DNA from: DAIODI01 sp046349255 | GTDB taxonomy: Bacteria; Pseudomonadota; Alphaproteobacteria; Rhizobiales; Aestuariivirgaceae | Length of the DNA: 64,000 nt | Direction: 5' to 3' | Assembly: GCA_046349255.1 (NCBI GenBank) | Contig: JAXMCR010000002.1 | Location: 1,302,001-1,366,000 of the forward strand | In this document: piece after piece, positions 36,917 through 47,384 of the stretch | How positions within the stretch are numbered: position 1 is the stretch's first letter | Layout of the letters: every line of letters begins with the position of its first letter | The notes under the pieces: model-generated | The model's database searches: none | What the model saw: only the letters and a program-made list of their open reading frames with translations | What the model was told of the DNA's origin: nothing | Position numbers and translations under genes: made by a program

Positions 36917-38308
36917 ATGAGCACCACCCGCACCGAGACCGACACCTTCGGCCCGATCGATGTTCCGGCGGACCGCTACTGGGGCGCGCAGGCGCAGCGC
37001 TCGCTCGCCAACTTCCGCATCGGCTGGGAGAAGCAGCCGCGGCCGATCGTGCGTGCGCTCGGCATCGTCAAGCGGGCCGCCGCCGAGACCAACATGGAAC
37101 TCGGCCGTCTCGACAAGGCGGTCGGTGACGCGATCGTCAAGGCGGCGCAGGAGGTGATCGACGGCAAGCTCGACGATCATTTTCCGCTCGTCGTCTGGCA
37201 GACGGGGTCTGGCACACAGTCGAACATGAACGCCAACGAGGTGATCTCGAACCGGGCGATCGAGATGCTGGGCGGCGTCGTCGGTTCGAAGAAGCCGGTG
37301 CACCCAAACGACCACGTCAACATGAGCCAGTCGTCGAACGACACCTACCCGACGGCCATGCACATCGCCTGCGCCGAACAGGTGGTGACGGACCTGCTGC
37401 CGGCGCTGCGCCATCTCCACCACGCGCTCGACGCCAAGGCGAAGGCGTTCGCCGACATCATCAAGATCGGCCGCACCCACACGCAGGATGCAACGCCGCT
37501 GACCCTTGGCCAGGAGTTTTCCGGGTTCGTTCAGCAGGTGGCGAACGGCATCGTGCGCATCGAGCAGACGCTCCCGATGCTGATGGAACTGGCCCAGGGC
37601 GGCACGGCGGTGGGCACCGGCCTCAACGCCCCCGTGGGCTTCGCCGAGAAGGTGGCGCAGAAGATCGCGAAGATCACCGGCCTGCCGTTCACCTCGGCGC
37701 CGAACAAGTTCGAGGCGCTCGCTGCGCACGACGCCATGGTGATGAGCCACGGCGCGATCAACACGGTCGCGACCTCGCTGTTCAAGATCGCCAACGACAT
37801 CCGCCTTCTGGGTTCCGGCCCGCGCTCGGGGCTGGGCGAACTGTCGCTGCCGGAGAACGAGCCGGGCTCCTCGATCATGCCGGGCAAGGTCAACCCGACG
37901 CAATGCGAGGCGCTGACGATGGTGTGCTGCCAGGTGTTCGGCAACAACTCCACGATCAGTTTCGCCAACAGCCAGGGTCACTTCCAGCTCAACGTCTATA
38001 ATCCGGTGATGGCCTACAATTTCCTCCAGTCGGTGCGGCTCATGGCGGACGCCGCGATCAGCTTCACCGACAACTGCGTCGTCGGCATCGAGGCGCGCGA
38101 GGACAACATCCGGGCGGCGCTCGAACGATCGCTGATGCTGGTGACGGCGCTTGCGCCGAAGATCGGCTACGACAACGCGGCGAAGATCGCCAAGACCGCC
38201 CACAAGAACGGCACCACGCTGCGCGAGGAGGCGGTGGGCGGCGGCTACGTCACCGACGCCGAGTTCGACGCGATCGTCCGGCCCGAGAAGATGATCGGGC
38301 CGGGCTGA
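36917..38308 (+). CDS. fumC: Fumarate hydratase, class II
   Basis: Iron-independent fumarase of the TCA cycle. It has 463 residues. The family motifs are GSGTQSNMNANEVISNRA, the active-site GRTHTQDATPLTLGQEFSG and the signature GSSIMPGKVNPTQCEA. The ATG at 36917 gives the conserved start TRTETDTFGPIDVPADRYWGAQ. The start of this gene lies 11 bases after the PHP gene, and two small genes follow at once. Confidence 0.97.
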   Translation: MSTTRTETDTFGPIDVPADRYWGAQAQRSLANFRIGWEKQPRPIVRALGIVKRAAAETNMELGRLDKAVGDAIVKAAQEVIDGKLDDHFPLVVWQTGSGTQSNMNANEVISNRAIEMLGGVVGSKKPVHPNDHVNMSQSSNDTYPTAMHIACAEQVVTDLLPALRHLHHALDAKAKAFADIIKIGRTHTQDATPLTLGQEFSGFVQQVANGIVRIEQTLPMLMELAQGGTAVGTGLNAPVGFAEKVAQKIAKITGLPFTSAPNKFEALAAHDAMVMSHGAINTVATSLFKIANDIRLLGSGPRSGLGELSLPENEPGSSIMPGKVNPTQCEALTMVCCQVFGNNSTISFANSQGHFQLNVYNPVMAYNFLQSVRLMADAAISFTDNCVVGIEAREDNIRAALERSLMLVTALAPKIGYDNAAKIAKTAHKNGTTLREEAVGGGYVTDAEFDAIVRPEKMIGPG

Positions 38309-38312
38309 CAGG

Positions 38313-38504
38313 ATGGGCGACCTCGTCAATCTCAAGCAGGCGCGCAAGGCCAGGGCGCGAGCGGCGAAGGAGGCCCAGGCCGCCGAGAACCGCGCGAAAT
38401 TCGGGGTGCCCAAGGTCGTGCGGGAGAAACAGGCGGCGGAAGACGAACTCGAGCGCAGGCGCCTCGAGGCGCTGAAGCGAACGCCGCCGAAGGACGATGG
38501 CTGA
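38313..38504 (+). CDS. Small DUF4169 family protein
   Basis: A 63-residue, highly charged, helical protein with the family start MGDLVNLKQARKARAR and the FGVPK motif at about residues 31-35. The function is unknown. It begins 4 bases after fumC and overlaps the next gene by 8 bases. The trio fumC, DUF4169, ribbon-helix-helix recurs in alphaproteobacteria from memory, which supports calling this short frame real. Confidence 0.8.
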   Translation: MGDLVNLKQARKARARAAKEAQAAENRAKFGVPKVVREKQAAEDELERRRLEALKRTPPKDDG

Positions 38505-38739
38505 GGAGCCGGGCGGGCCGATCAAGCGCTCGGTGGCGATCGCCGGCCACCGCACGAGCCTGTCGCTCGAGCAGGAATTCTGGGATGCTCTCGTGGGTGT
38601 TGCAGCCCGTCGCGGTGTCTCGGTCGCCGGCCTCATCGCCGAAATCGACGCCACCCGCGGTCCCCGCAACCTGTCGAGCGCCGTGCGCGTGTTCCTTTTC
38701 AAGGAAGCCAGCGCGCGGGTGCTCGGTGAGGAAGGGTGA
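38497..38739 (+). CDS. Ribbon-helix-helix domain protein
   Basis: An 80-residue putative DNA-binding protein. The strand KRSVAIAGHRTSLSLEQEFWDAL followed by the helices VAARRGVSVAGLIAEID fits the RHH_4 family. It overlaps the DUF4169 gene by 8 bases. Targets are unknown; the size and fold suggest a dimeric repressor or accessory factor rather than an antitoxin, since no toxin is adjacent. Confidence 0.82.
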   Translation: MAEEPGGPIKRSVAIAGHRTSLSLEQEFWDALVGVAARRGVSVAGLIAEIDATRGPRNLSSAVRVFLFKEASARVLGEEG

Positions 38740-38773
38740 TCCTCGTCGATTACAGGCTGCACCCTCAGCATGG

Positions 38774-39036
38774 ATCCTCGGGTCAAGCCCGAGGATGATG
38801 AACGGGTGCTGCGGCCGGCGCTCGCGCAGTCATGGACAGCAGCAAGAGGATGCCCGGCTCAAGGCCGGGCATGACGGGTGAGGTGCTCCGCCACCGCTCG
38901 CGGTCCCGCGCAACGACAAGTTACTTTCTCCACACCCCTCGTCATGGCCGGGCCTGACCCGGCCATCCTCTTTCTAAACGCCGAGCGCGCAAGCAATCGC
39001 AACCGCCCCTGTCATCCTCGGGCTTGACCCGAGGAT
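38774..39036. repeat. Second cluster of interspersed palindromes
   Basis: The 381-base gap after the ribbon-helix-helix gene holds four palindromes with 9-bp stems and 5-nt loops. Two are type B (ATCCTCGGG stem), at 38774-38796 in inverse orientation and at 39014-39036. One is type C (ATGGCCGGG stem) at 38944-38966. A fourth kind with an ATGCCCGGC stem is at 38850-38872. Types B and C are the same elements seen between ftsA and rpoD. No gene is seen in the gap. Confidence 0.88.
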
Positions 39037-39066
39037 CCATTTCCGCGCAGCGAGTGGGCGCGCAAA

Positions 39067-39096
39067 GCAAAATGCCCGGCGCGATGGCCGGGCATT
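39067..39096 (-). terminator. Probable ilvC terminator
   Basis: AATGCCCGGC (39071-39080) and GCCGGGCATT (39087-39096) form a 10-bp stem with a 6-base loop, starting 24 bases after the minus-strand ilvC stop. The minus-strand tail continues with TTGCTTTG. The stem ATGCCCGGC is the same as that of the palindrome at 38850-38872, so the terminator may have been recruited from the repeat family. Confidence 0.65.
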
Positions 39097-39120
39097 CGCA
39101 TCGTCCGTAGACGTACGGTT

Positions 39121-40140
<1,020 letters not shown>

Positions 40141-40229
40141 GTCCCCAAACCTTTCTTCTTCCAGATCGCCAAAACCGGCGCACAATAGCGACCGCCGCCC
40201 GCGAGGCAAGCGGCTTGTCGCAAAGTCCC

Positions 40230-40970
40230 CTAGACCGTCTCCCCGCACGCCCGGCGGTACTTCCGAACCGCGTCGGCCATCCCGTAGAGCAGGGCGTCGG
40301 CGGTGAGGGCGTGGCCGATCGACACCTCCTCGAGGTTCGGCAGCGCCTTCACCAGCGGCGGCAGGTTGTCGAGCGTCAGGTCGTGGCCGGCGTTGAGGCC
40401 GATGCCGGCAGCGGCGGCCGCCTTGCCGGTCTCGACCACGCGGGCGAATTCGCGCTTCCTGACCTCGGGGTCGAAGGCGCCGCCGTAGGGGCCCGTGTAG
40501 ATCTCGATCCGGTCTGCGCCGACCTCTCGCGCCAACGCGGCTTGCGCGGGATCGGGATCGACGAACACCGACACCCGGACGTCGTGGCGCTTCAATCGGG
40601 CGATCACGTCGGCGAGGAAGGTGCGGTGCGTGGCGATGTCCCAGCCGTGATCGGACGTCGACTGACGGATGTCGTCCGGCACCAGCGTCGCCTGGTGCGG
40701 CTTCACGGTCTCGACAAGCTCCACGAAGCGGGCGTCGGGGTTGCCCTCGATGTTGAACTCACGCCCCGGAAACGAGGCGACGAGCTTCGACAGCACCGGC
40801 ACGTCGATGCGCCGGATGTGGCGCTCGTCCGGCCGCGGATGCACCGTGATGCCGTAAGCGCCGGCCTCGAGCGCCACGCGCGCGATCCCCTCGACCGACG
40901 GCCATGGCAGGTCGCGGCGGTTCCTCAGGAAGGCGATCGCATTGACGTTGACCGACAGGCGCGTGGTCAT
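40230..40970 (-). CDS. pdxJ: Pyridoxine 5'-phosphate synthase, divergent type
   Basis: Would condense aminoacetone phosphate and deoxyxylulose phosphate to pyridoxine phosphate. It has 246 residues with a TIM-barrel pattern: GITVHPRPDERHI, FNIEGN with the conserved Glu, GLNAGHDLTLDNL and SIGHAL. It differs from E. coli PdxJ: the start reads VNVNAIAFLRNRR instead of NIDHIATLRNAR, and STSDHGWD replaces the usual loop. From memory this is closer to the PdxJ of Bacteroidetes. It begins 5 bases after ilvN and lies before ilvC. PLP is the cofactor of the final transaminase of the branched-chain pathway, which may explain the location. Confidence 0.85.
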   Translation of the reverse strand: MTTRLSVNVNAIAFLRNRRDLPWPSVEGIARVALEAGAYGITVHPRPDERHIRRIDVPVLSKLVASFPGREFNIEGNPDARFVELVETVKPHQATLVPDDIRQSTSDHGWDIATHRTFLADVIARLKRHDVRVSVFVDPDPAQAALAREVGADRIEIYTGPYGGAFDPEVRKREFARVVETGKAAAAAGIGLNAGHDLTLDNLPPLVKALPNLEEVSIGHALTADALLYGMADAVRKYRRACGETV

Positions 40971-40975
40971 GGTGA

Positions 40976-41536
40976 TCAGAACTTCAGCGCTTCGGCGCCG
41001 CGCGAAATCGCCGCGATGCCGGTGCGCACCACCTCGCGCAGGCCGAGCGGTCGCATCAGCGAGATGAACTGCTCGACCTTCGCCGTCTTGCCGGTGAGCT
41101 CGAACACGAACGACGTGTTGGTCGTGTCGACGATCCGTGCACGGAAGGCTTCCGCCATCCGCAGCGCCTCGACCCGGTGCTCGCCGACGCCCTCGACCTT
41201 CACCAGCGCGAGCTCGCGCTCGACGGCGTTGCCGGTCACCGTGAGGTCGGCGACGGAATGCACCGGCACGAGGCGCTCGAGCTGGCTCTTGATCTGCTCG
41301 AGCACCATCGGCGTGCCGCGCGTGACGATGGTGATGCGCGAGACGTGCTTCTCGTGCTCGGTCTCCGAGACGGTAAGCGACTCGATGTTGTAGCCGCGCC
41401 CCGAGAACAGGCCGATGACGCGCGCAAGGACGCCCGGCTCGTTGTCGACGATGATCGACAGCGTGTGCGCCTCGATCGGGTCCTTGCGCTCTTCAAGAAA
41501 GTAGGCCGAGGCTGGCTGGCCGGTCTGCTTGTTCAT
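40976..41536 (-). CDS. ilvN: Acetolactate synthase small regulatory subunit
   Basis: Valine-sensing subunit of acetohydroxyacid synthase. It has 186 residues. The N-terminal ACT domain carries TLSIIVDNEPGVLARVIGLFSGRGYNIES in the usual position, and the C-terminal domain ends with the family stretch REVVRTGIAAISRG. It follows ilvB by 13 bases and precedes pdxJ by 5. Confidence 0.95.
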   Translation of the reverse strand: MNKQTGQPASAYFLEERKDPIEAHTLSIIVDNEPGVLARVIGLFSGRGYNIESLTVSETEHEKHVSRITIVTRGTPMVLEQIKSQLERLVPVHSVADLTVTGNAVERELALVKVEGVGEHRVEALRMAEAFRARIVDTTNTSFVFELTGKTAKVEQFISLMRPLGLREVVRTGIAAISRGAEALKF

Positions 41537-41549
41537 GGATTTTTTCCTT

Positions 41550-43337
<1,788 letters not shown>

Positions 43338-43415
43338 ACCGCCCGTTCCTTCCTCTCGCTTCATCGCACGCTACCTGGACTTTCCGGTTAAACCTGTGGG
43401 TGTCGTTCGGGCAAT

Positions 43416-43518
43416 AAAAAAGGCCCTCGAGGGGCCGGTTTTCGCGCATCGCCTTGATCGCGGAGGCTTAGGTGGCCCCCACGGCGATGCGCGAGCTTAC
43501 GATAAGGATCGTGTTCAT
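43416..43518 (-). promoter_or_regulatory. ilvBN transcription attenuator
   Basis: Read on the minus strand, a 16-residue leader (43518-43468) is followed by an intrinsic terminator GGCCC-CTCGA-GGGCC-TTTTTT (43436-43416), about 80 bases before ilvB. Leader bases 43494-43483 (TCGCGCATCGCC) are perfectly complementary to 43453-43442 (GGCGATGCGCGA). A GGGGCC within the last leader codons can instead pair with GGCCCC in the upstream arm of the terminator. These exclusive pairings let a ribosome stalled at Ile-Leu-Ile-Val codons prevent termination. ilvBN attenuation is known in other proteobacteria; the pairing model here is mine. Confidence 0.85.
43468..43518 (-). CDS. ilvBN leader peptide
   Basis: A 16-codon frame encoding MNTILIVSSRIAVGAT, with Ile at 4, 6 and 11, Leu at 5 and Val at 7 and 13. 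The run Ile-Leu-Ile-Val is what an attenuator sensing all three branched-chain amino acids should have. Its ATG overlaps the miaA stop as ATGA, so leader translation could be coupled to miaA on read-through transcripts. No good separate ribosome binding site is seen. Confidence 0.8.
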   Translation of the reverse strand: MNTILIVSSRIAVGAT

Positions 43519-44465
43519 GGACGTTCCGGTACCCCGTCCGGCCAGCCTTCGTCAAGCGTTTCGATTGCCGCAGCCGCGGACGGCACCGCCGTGAAGTGCT
43601 GCATCTGCCCGCGAATCCACGTCATCTGGCGCTTGGCGTAGTTGCGGCTGTCGCGCTTGGCCTGCTCGACGGCGTCGGCGAGCGGCAGGCGGCCCTCGAG
43701 GTGGGCGACGAGCGGCGGCAGGCCCACGGCGCGCCGCGCCGGCAGCGCCTCATCGGGTGCAACGCTCATGACCGCGCGCGCCTCGTCGAGCGCGCCGTCC
43801 GCCATCATCCGCTCGAAGCGGTCATCGATCGCGCGATAGAGCGCCGTGCGCTCGGGCAGGATCGCGAGGCGGACCGTCTCGACACCGGCGAGTGCGGCGT
43901 TTGCGTCACCCTGCGCCTGGAAGGCCGACAGCGGCTGCCCCGTCGCATCCAGCACCTCCAGCGCCCGCACCAGGCGCTGCGAATCCCCCGGCCGCAGCCG
44001 CGCCGCCTCGTGTGGCGCGCGTTCGGCGAGTTCCGCATGCAGGGCCGCCGGTCCGCGCGCCGCGAGCGCCTCCCGCCACCTCCGGCGCACGTGCTCCGGG
44101 ATCGGGGGAACGTGTGCGAGGCCGCGTTCCAGCGCGCGGATATAGAGGCCCGTGCCGCCGACGATCACCGGTGTCTGGCCGGCGCGCCAGATCGCGTCGA
44201 GGACCGCGCGTGCTGACTCCAGATGTTTTGCCGCCGACCACGCCTCCGTGGCGGATACGAACCCGTAGAGCCGGTGCGGCACCGCTGCCTCTTCCGCCGG
44301 CACCGGTCGTGCGCTGAGGATGCGCAGGTCGCGGTAGACCTGGAGTGCGTCCGCGTTCACGATCACGCCGTCGAGCCGGCGCGCGATCGCAAGCGCGGCC
44401 TGCGACTTGCCGCTCCCCGTCGGCCCTGCAATAACCACGGCCCGTTTTGCGTTCGAACCAGACAT
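43515..44465 (-). CDS. miaA: tRNA dimethylallyltransferase
   Basis: Transfers a dimethylallyl group to A37 of tRNAs that read UNN codons. It has 316 residues. The P-loop GPTGSGKS is near residue 14-21, VIVNADALQVYRDL replaces the commoner DSMQVYR form, then VGGTGLYIRAL and the C-terminal KRQMTWIRGQ. The stop codon overlaps the start of the ilvBN leader. Its start lies only 8 bases from that of the divergent serB. Confidence 0.95.
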   Translation of the reverse strand: MSGSNAKRAVVIAGPTGSGKSQAALAIARRLDGVIVNADALQVYRDLRILSARPVPAEEAAVPHRLYGFVSATEAWSAAKHLESARAVLDAIWRAGQTPVIVGGTGLYIRALERGLAHVPPIPEHVRRRWREALAARGPAALHAELAERAPHEAARLRPGDSQRLVRALEVLDATGQPLSAFQAQGDANAALAGVETVRLAILPERTALYRAIDDRFERMMADGALDEARAVMSVAPDEALPARRAVGLPPLVAHLEGRLPLADAVEQAKRDSRNYAKRQMTWIRGQMQHFTAVPSAAAAIETLDEGWPDGVPERP

Positions 44466-44473
44466 CGGCTGCC

Positions 44474-45355
44474 ATGGACACCGTCCTCGTCGTCATTGCA
44501 AGGCCGGGCAGCGCCGCCCTCGACGCCGAGGCCGTCGCGACCGTGCGGCGCCACGCGCCGGGCGACCCGAACTGGCTCGCCGAGCGGGAAGCTTTCGAAA
44601 TGCATATCGGCGATGCCCCGCGCGACCTCGAGCCGGCGCTGCGGCACGCGCTAAGCGCGCGCCCCGTCGACGTCGCCCTCGTTCCTGCGCGCGACCGGCG
44701 CAAGCAGCTCCTCGTCGCCGACATGGATTCAACCGTGATCGGGCAGGAGTGCATCGACGAACTCGCGACGCTCGCCGGCGTCGGCGACCAGGTACGCGAG
44801 GTGACGCGGCGCGCCATGGCGGGCGAACTCGACTTCGAGGCGTCGCTGAAGGCACGCGTCGACCTCCTGAAGGGCCTTCCCGCGAACGATATCGGCCGCC
44901 TGCTCGACACGCGGATCTCGCTCACCCCCGGCGCGCGCACGCTGACCGCCACCATGCGGGCGCACGGCGCGCTGACCGCACTCGTCTCCGGCGGCTTTAC
45001 GGCCTTCACGGGACCGGTCGCGGAACGTGCGGGGTTCGAGATCGATCGCGCCAACCAGCTGGTGATCGAGGGCGGGCGCGTCGCTGGCCGCGTCGCGGAG
45101 CCGATACTCGGGCGCGCGGCGAAGGTCGAGGTGCTCGACGAGCTTGCAGCCGCCCGCAAGGCGTCCCGTCGCGACGTGATCGCCGTCGGCGACGGCGCCA
45201 ACGACATCGGGATGATCACCGCCGCGGGGATCGGCGTCGCCCTGCACGGCAAGGCGGCGCTGCGCGAGGTCGCCGACGTCCGCATCGACCATGGCGATCT
45301 GACCGCGCTGCTCTACCTCCAGGGATTTTCGCGCGATCAGTTCGTGAGCGGATGA
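44474..45355 (+). CDS. serB: Phosphoserine phosphatase
   Basis: HAD-family enzyme of the last step of serine synthesis. It has 293 residues from the ATG at 44474. An ACT-like N-terminal domain precedes the HAD core with DMDSTVIGQECIDELA, VSGGFTAFTGPVAE and AVGDGANDIGMITAAGIGV. The gene converges on the carbamoylputrescine amidase gene with 6 bases between stops. Its promoter must lie inside miaA because the divergent gap is 8 bases. Confidence 0.95.
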   Translation: MDTVLVVIARPGSAALDAEAVATVRRHAPGDPNWLAEREAFEMHIGDAPRDLEPALRHALSARPVDVALVPARDRRKQLLVADMDSTVIGQECIDELATLAGVGDQVREVTRRAMAGELDFEASLKARVDLLKGLPANDIGRLLDTRISLTPGARTLTATMRAHGALTALVSGGFTAFTGPVAERAGFEIDRANQLVIEGGRVAGRVAEPILGRAAKVEVLDELAAARKASRRDVIAVGDGANDIGMITAAGIGVALHGKAALREVADVRIDHGDLTALLYLQGFSRDQFVSG

Positions 45356-45361
45356 CCCGGT

Positions 45362-46240
45362 TCAGGCGCGCGTAACGCCGTCCTTGGTGAGAAGCGCGCC
45401 GTAGAGATCCGTGCGGCGGTCACGGAAGACACCCCACGTGCGCCGGAGGTCCGAGATCGCATCGAGGTCGAACGTATGCGTCAGGACAGCCTCGCCCTCG
45501 CGGCCGGCTTCGGCGACCTTTTCACCCTGCCAGTCGGAGATGAACGAGCGGCCGTAGAACGTGATCGCGGTGCCGTCGAGGTTGCGCTCCGTGCCGATGC
45601 GGTTGGCGGCCGCGAGCGGGAGGATGTTCGCCGCCGCGTGCCCGCGCATGGTGTTCTGCCAGTGCGTGCTCGAATCGTAGCCGGGCGTCTTGGGCTCCGA
45701 GCCGATGGCCGTCGGATAGAGGAGCATCTCCGCGCCGAGCAACGCCATGCACCGCGCCGTCTCGGGAAACCACTGGTCCCAGCAGATGCCGACGCCGACC
45801 TTGCCGAAGGCCGTGTCCCAAACCTTGAAGCCGGTGTCGCCGGGGGCGAAGTAAAATTTCTCCTGGTAGCCCGGCCCGTCCGGAATGTGCGACTTCCGGT
45901 AATGGCCGAGCACGCGCCCGTCGGCGTCGACCATCGCGATCGTGTTGTAGTGCGTGTTGCCGGCGCGCTCGAAGAACGACACCGGCATCGTGACGCCGAG
46001 CTCCTTGGCGAGCGCGGCGAACCGCGCGACCGTCCCGTTGCCCGCCGCCTCGCGCGCGGTCGCGAAGTGCGCCGCGTGCTGCTCCGAGCAGAAATAGGGT
46101 GCCTCGAACAGTTCCTGCACGAGCACGACGTTGGCGCCATCGGCCGCGGCCTCGCGTACCAGCCGCTCCGCCGTGTCGTGGTTCGCCGCGACGTCGGGGG
46201 TGGCGGCCATCTGGGTGAGGCCGAGCGTGACGGAGCGCAT
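45362..46240 (-). CDS. aguB: N-carbamoylputrescine amidase
   Basis: Nitrilase-superfamily hydrolase that releases putrescine from N-carbamoylputrescine. It has 292 residues. The catalytic triad is visible as Glu43 in VQELFEAPYFC, Lys116 in HYRKSHIPDG and Cys153 in GICWDQWFPE. The stretch GAEMLLYPTAIGSEP is typical of the family. The ATG at 46240 follows the acetylpolyamine amidohydrolase gene by 5 bases. No agmatine deiminase gene is in the window, so the upstream substrate supply lies elsewhere. Confidence 0.9.
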   Translation of the reverse strand: MRSVTLGLTQMAATPDVAANHDTAERLVREAAADGANVVLVQELFEAPYFCSEQHAAHFATAREAAGNGTVARFAALAKELGVTMPVSFFERAGNTHYNTIAMVDADGRVLGHYRKSHIPDGPGYQEKFYFAPGDTGFKVWDTAFGKVGVGICWDQWFPETARCMALLGAEMLLYPTAIGSEPKTPGYDSSTHWQNTMRGHAAANILPLAAANRIGTERNLDGTAITFYGRSFISDWQGEKVAEAGREGEAVLTHTFDLDAISDLRRTWGVFRDRRTDLYGALLTKDGVTRA

Positions 46241-46245
46241 GATCC

Positions 46246-47274
46246 TCAAGCCCCTTCGAAGCCGGTGAGCACGTTGACGGCGTTGATGCCGATCGCCTCG
46301 ATCGCGTAACCGCCCTCCATCACGAACAGCGTGGGCAGCTTCAGCTTGGCGATGCGCTCGCCGTAGCGGGTGAAATCGTCGGACTGGAGCTTGAAGAACG
46401 AGATCGGATCGTCCTTGTACGTATCGACGCCGAGCGAGACGATCAGCGCGTCCGGCCCGTAGCGGCGGATCTTCCGGCACGCATCGTCCAGCGCCTTGCT
46501 CCACTGGTCGTAGCCGGTGCCCGGCGGCATCGGGTAGTTCACGTTGAAGCCTTCGCCCGCACCGGCGCCTTTTTCGTCCGCATACCCCAGGAAGTACGGG
46601 AACGCGTCCTGCGGCTGACCGTGCAGCGAACAGAACAGCACGTCACCGCGATCGTAAAAGATGTCCTGCGTGCCGTTACCGTGGTGGAAGTCGACGTCGA
46701 GGATCGCGACGCGGCTCGCGCCCTGGTCGAGGAACATCTGCGCCGCGATTGCCGCGTTGTTCAGGAAGCAGTAGCCGCCATAGAGATCGTCATGCGCGTG
46801 ATGGCCGGGCGGCCGGCAGAGCGCGAACGCTGCGCGCTCGCCCTTCGACACCAACCGCTGCGCCGATTGCGCCACCGCCGCGGACGCCTGCGCGGCCTCC
46901 CAGGTGCCGGCGGTGATCGCGGTCTCGACCGCGAGCGTGTAGTAGCCGGCCTTGCCGTCGATGTTGTTGGGGATGCGCTGCTGCATGCCGCGCACGGGGA
47001 AGCCGGTCGGCAGGATCTCGCCGCGAAAGCCCGCCGCGACCCACTCGTCCCACGCCTTTTCGAGGAACTTGAGAAACCCCTTGTCGTGGATCTTCCGGAC
47101 CGGCTTCCAGTCGATCTTTCCGGGCGCCGAGATGTCGGTCAGCCCGACTTCCTTCAGCCTGCGGAGGATGTACTCGACGCGCGAGGGCCGTTCGAACGGC
47201 GTGACGAATTCGCCGCCCCAGAGCTCGCCCTGCGGGAAGTGATTGCGATGGGCTTCGGAATGAATGACCTTCAT
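46246..47274 (-). CDS. Acetylpolyamine amidohydrolase, histone deacetylase family
   Basis: Zinc deacetylase that probably acts on acetylated polyamines. It has 342 residues. The active-site pair RPPGHH is at 154-159, zinc ligands D195 and H197 in DVDFHHGNGTQ, the third ligand in SLGVDTYKDDP, and the transition-state Tyr in MEGGYAIE. The form with an N-terminal HSEAHRNHFPQGEL and a GMQQR insert matches bacterial acetylpolyamine amidohydrolases. Its neighbour aguB supports a polyamine role. Confidence 0.88.
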   Translation of the reverse strand: MKVIHSEAHRNHFPQGELWGGEFVTPFERPSRVEYILRRLKEVGLTDISAPGKIDWKPVRKIHDKGFLKFLEKAWDEWVAAGFRGEILPTGFPVRGMQQRIPNNIDGKAGYYTLAVETAITAGTWEAAQASAAVAQSAQRLVSKGERAAFALCRPPGHHAHDDLYGGYCFLNNAAIAAQMFLDQGASRVAILDVDFHHGNGTQDIFYDRGDVLFCSLHGQPQDAFPYFLGYADEKGAGAGEGFNVNYPMPPGTGYDQWSKALDDACRKIRRYGPDALIVSLGVDTYKDDPISFFKLQSDDFTRYGERIAKLKLPTLFVMEGGYAIEAIGINAVNVLTGFEGA

Positions 47275-47384
47275 GATTGTCGTCGCGCTCCCTCGAATTC
47301 GCGGGCGACATTGGCAAGCGCGGTCGCGCGATGCAAGCGGGGGGATGGCGCGGCGGCGGCCGCGGCGCTAAACGTTTGGCCACC

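Noticed and set aside
38740..39120. A plus-strand coding extension after the ribbon-helix-helix gene
   Set aside because: The apparent frame runs through the palindromes and codes for repeat-derived sequence with no ribosome binding site.
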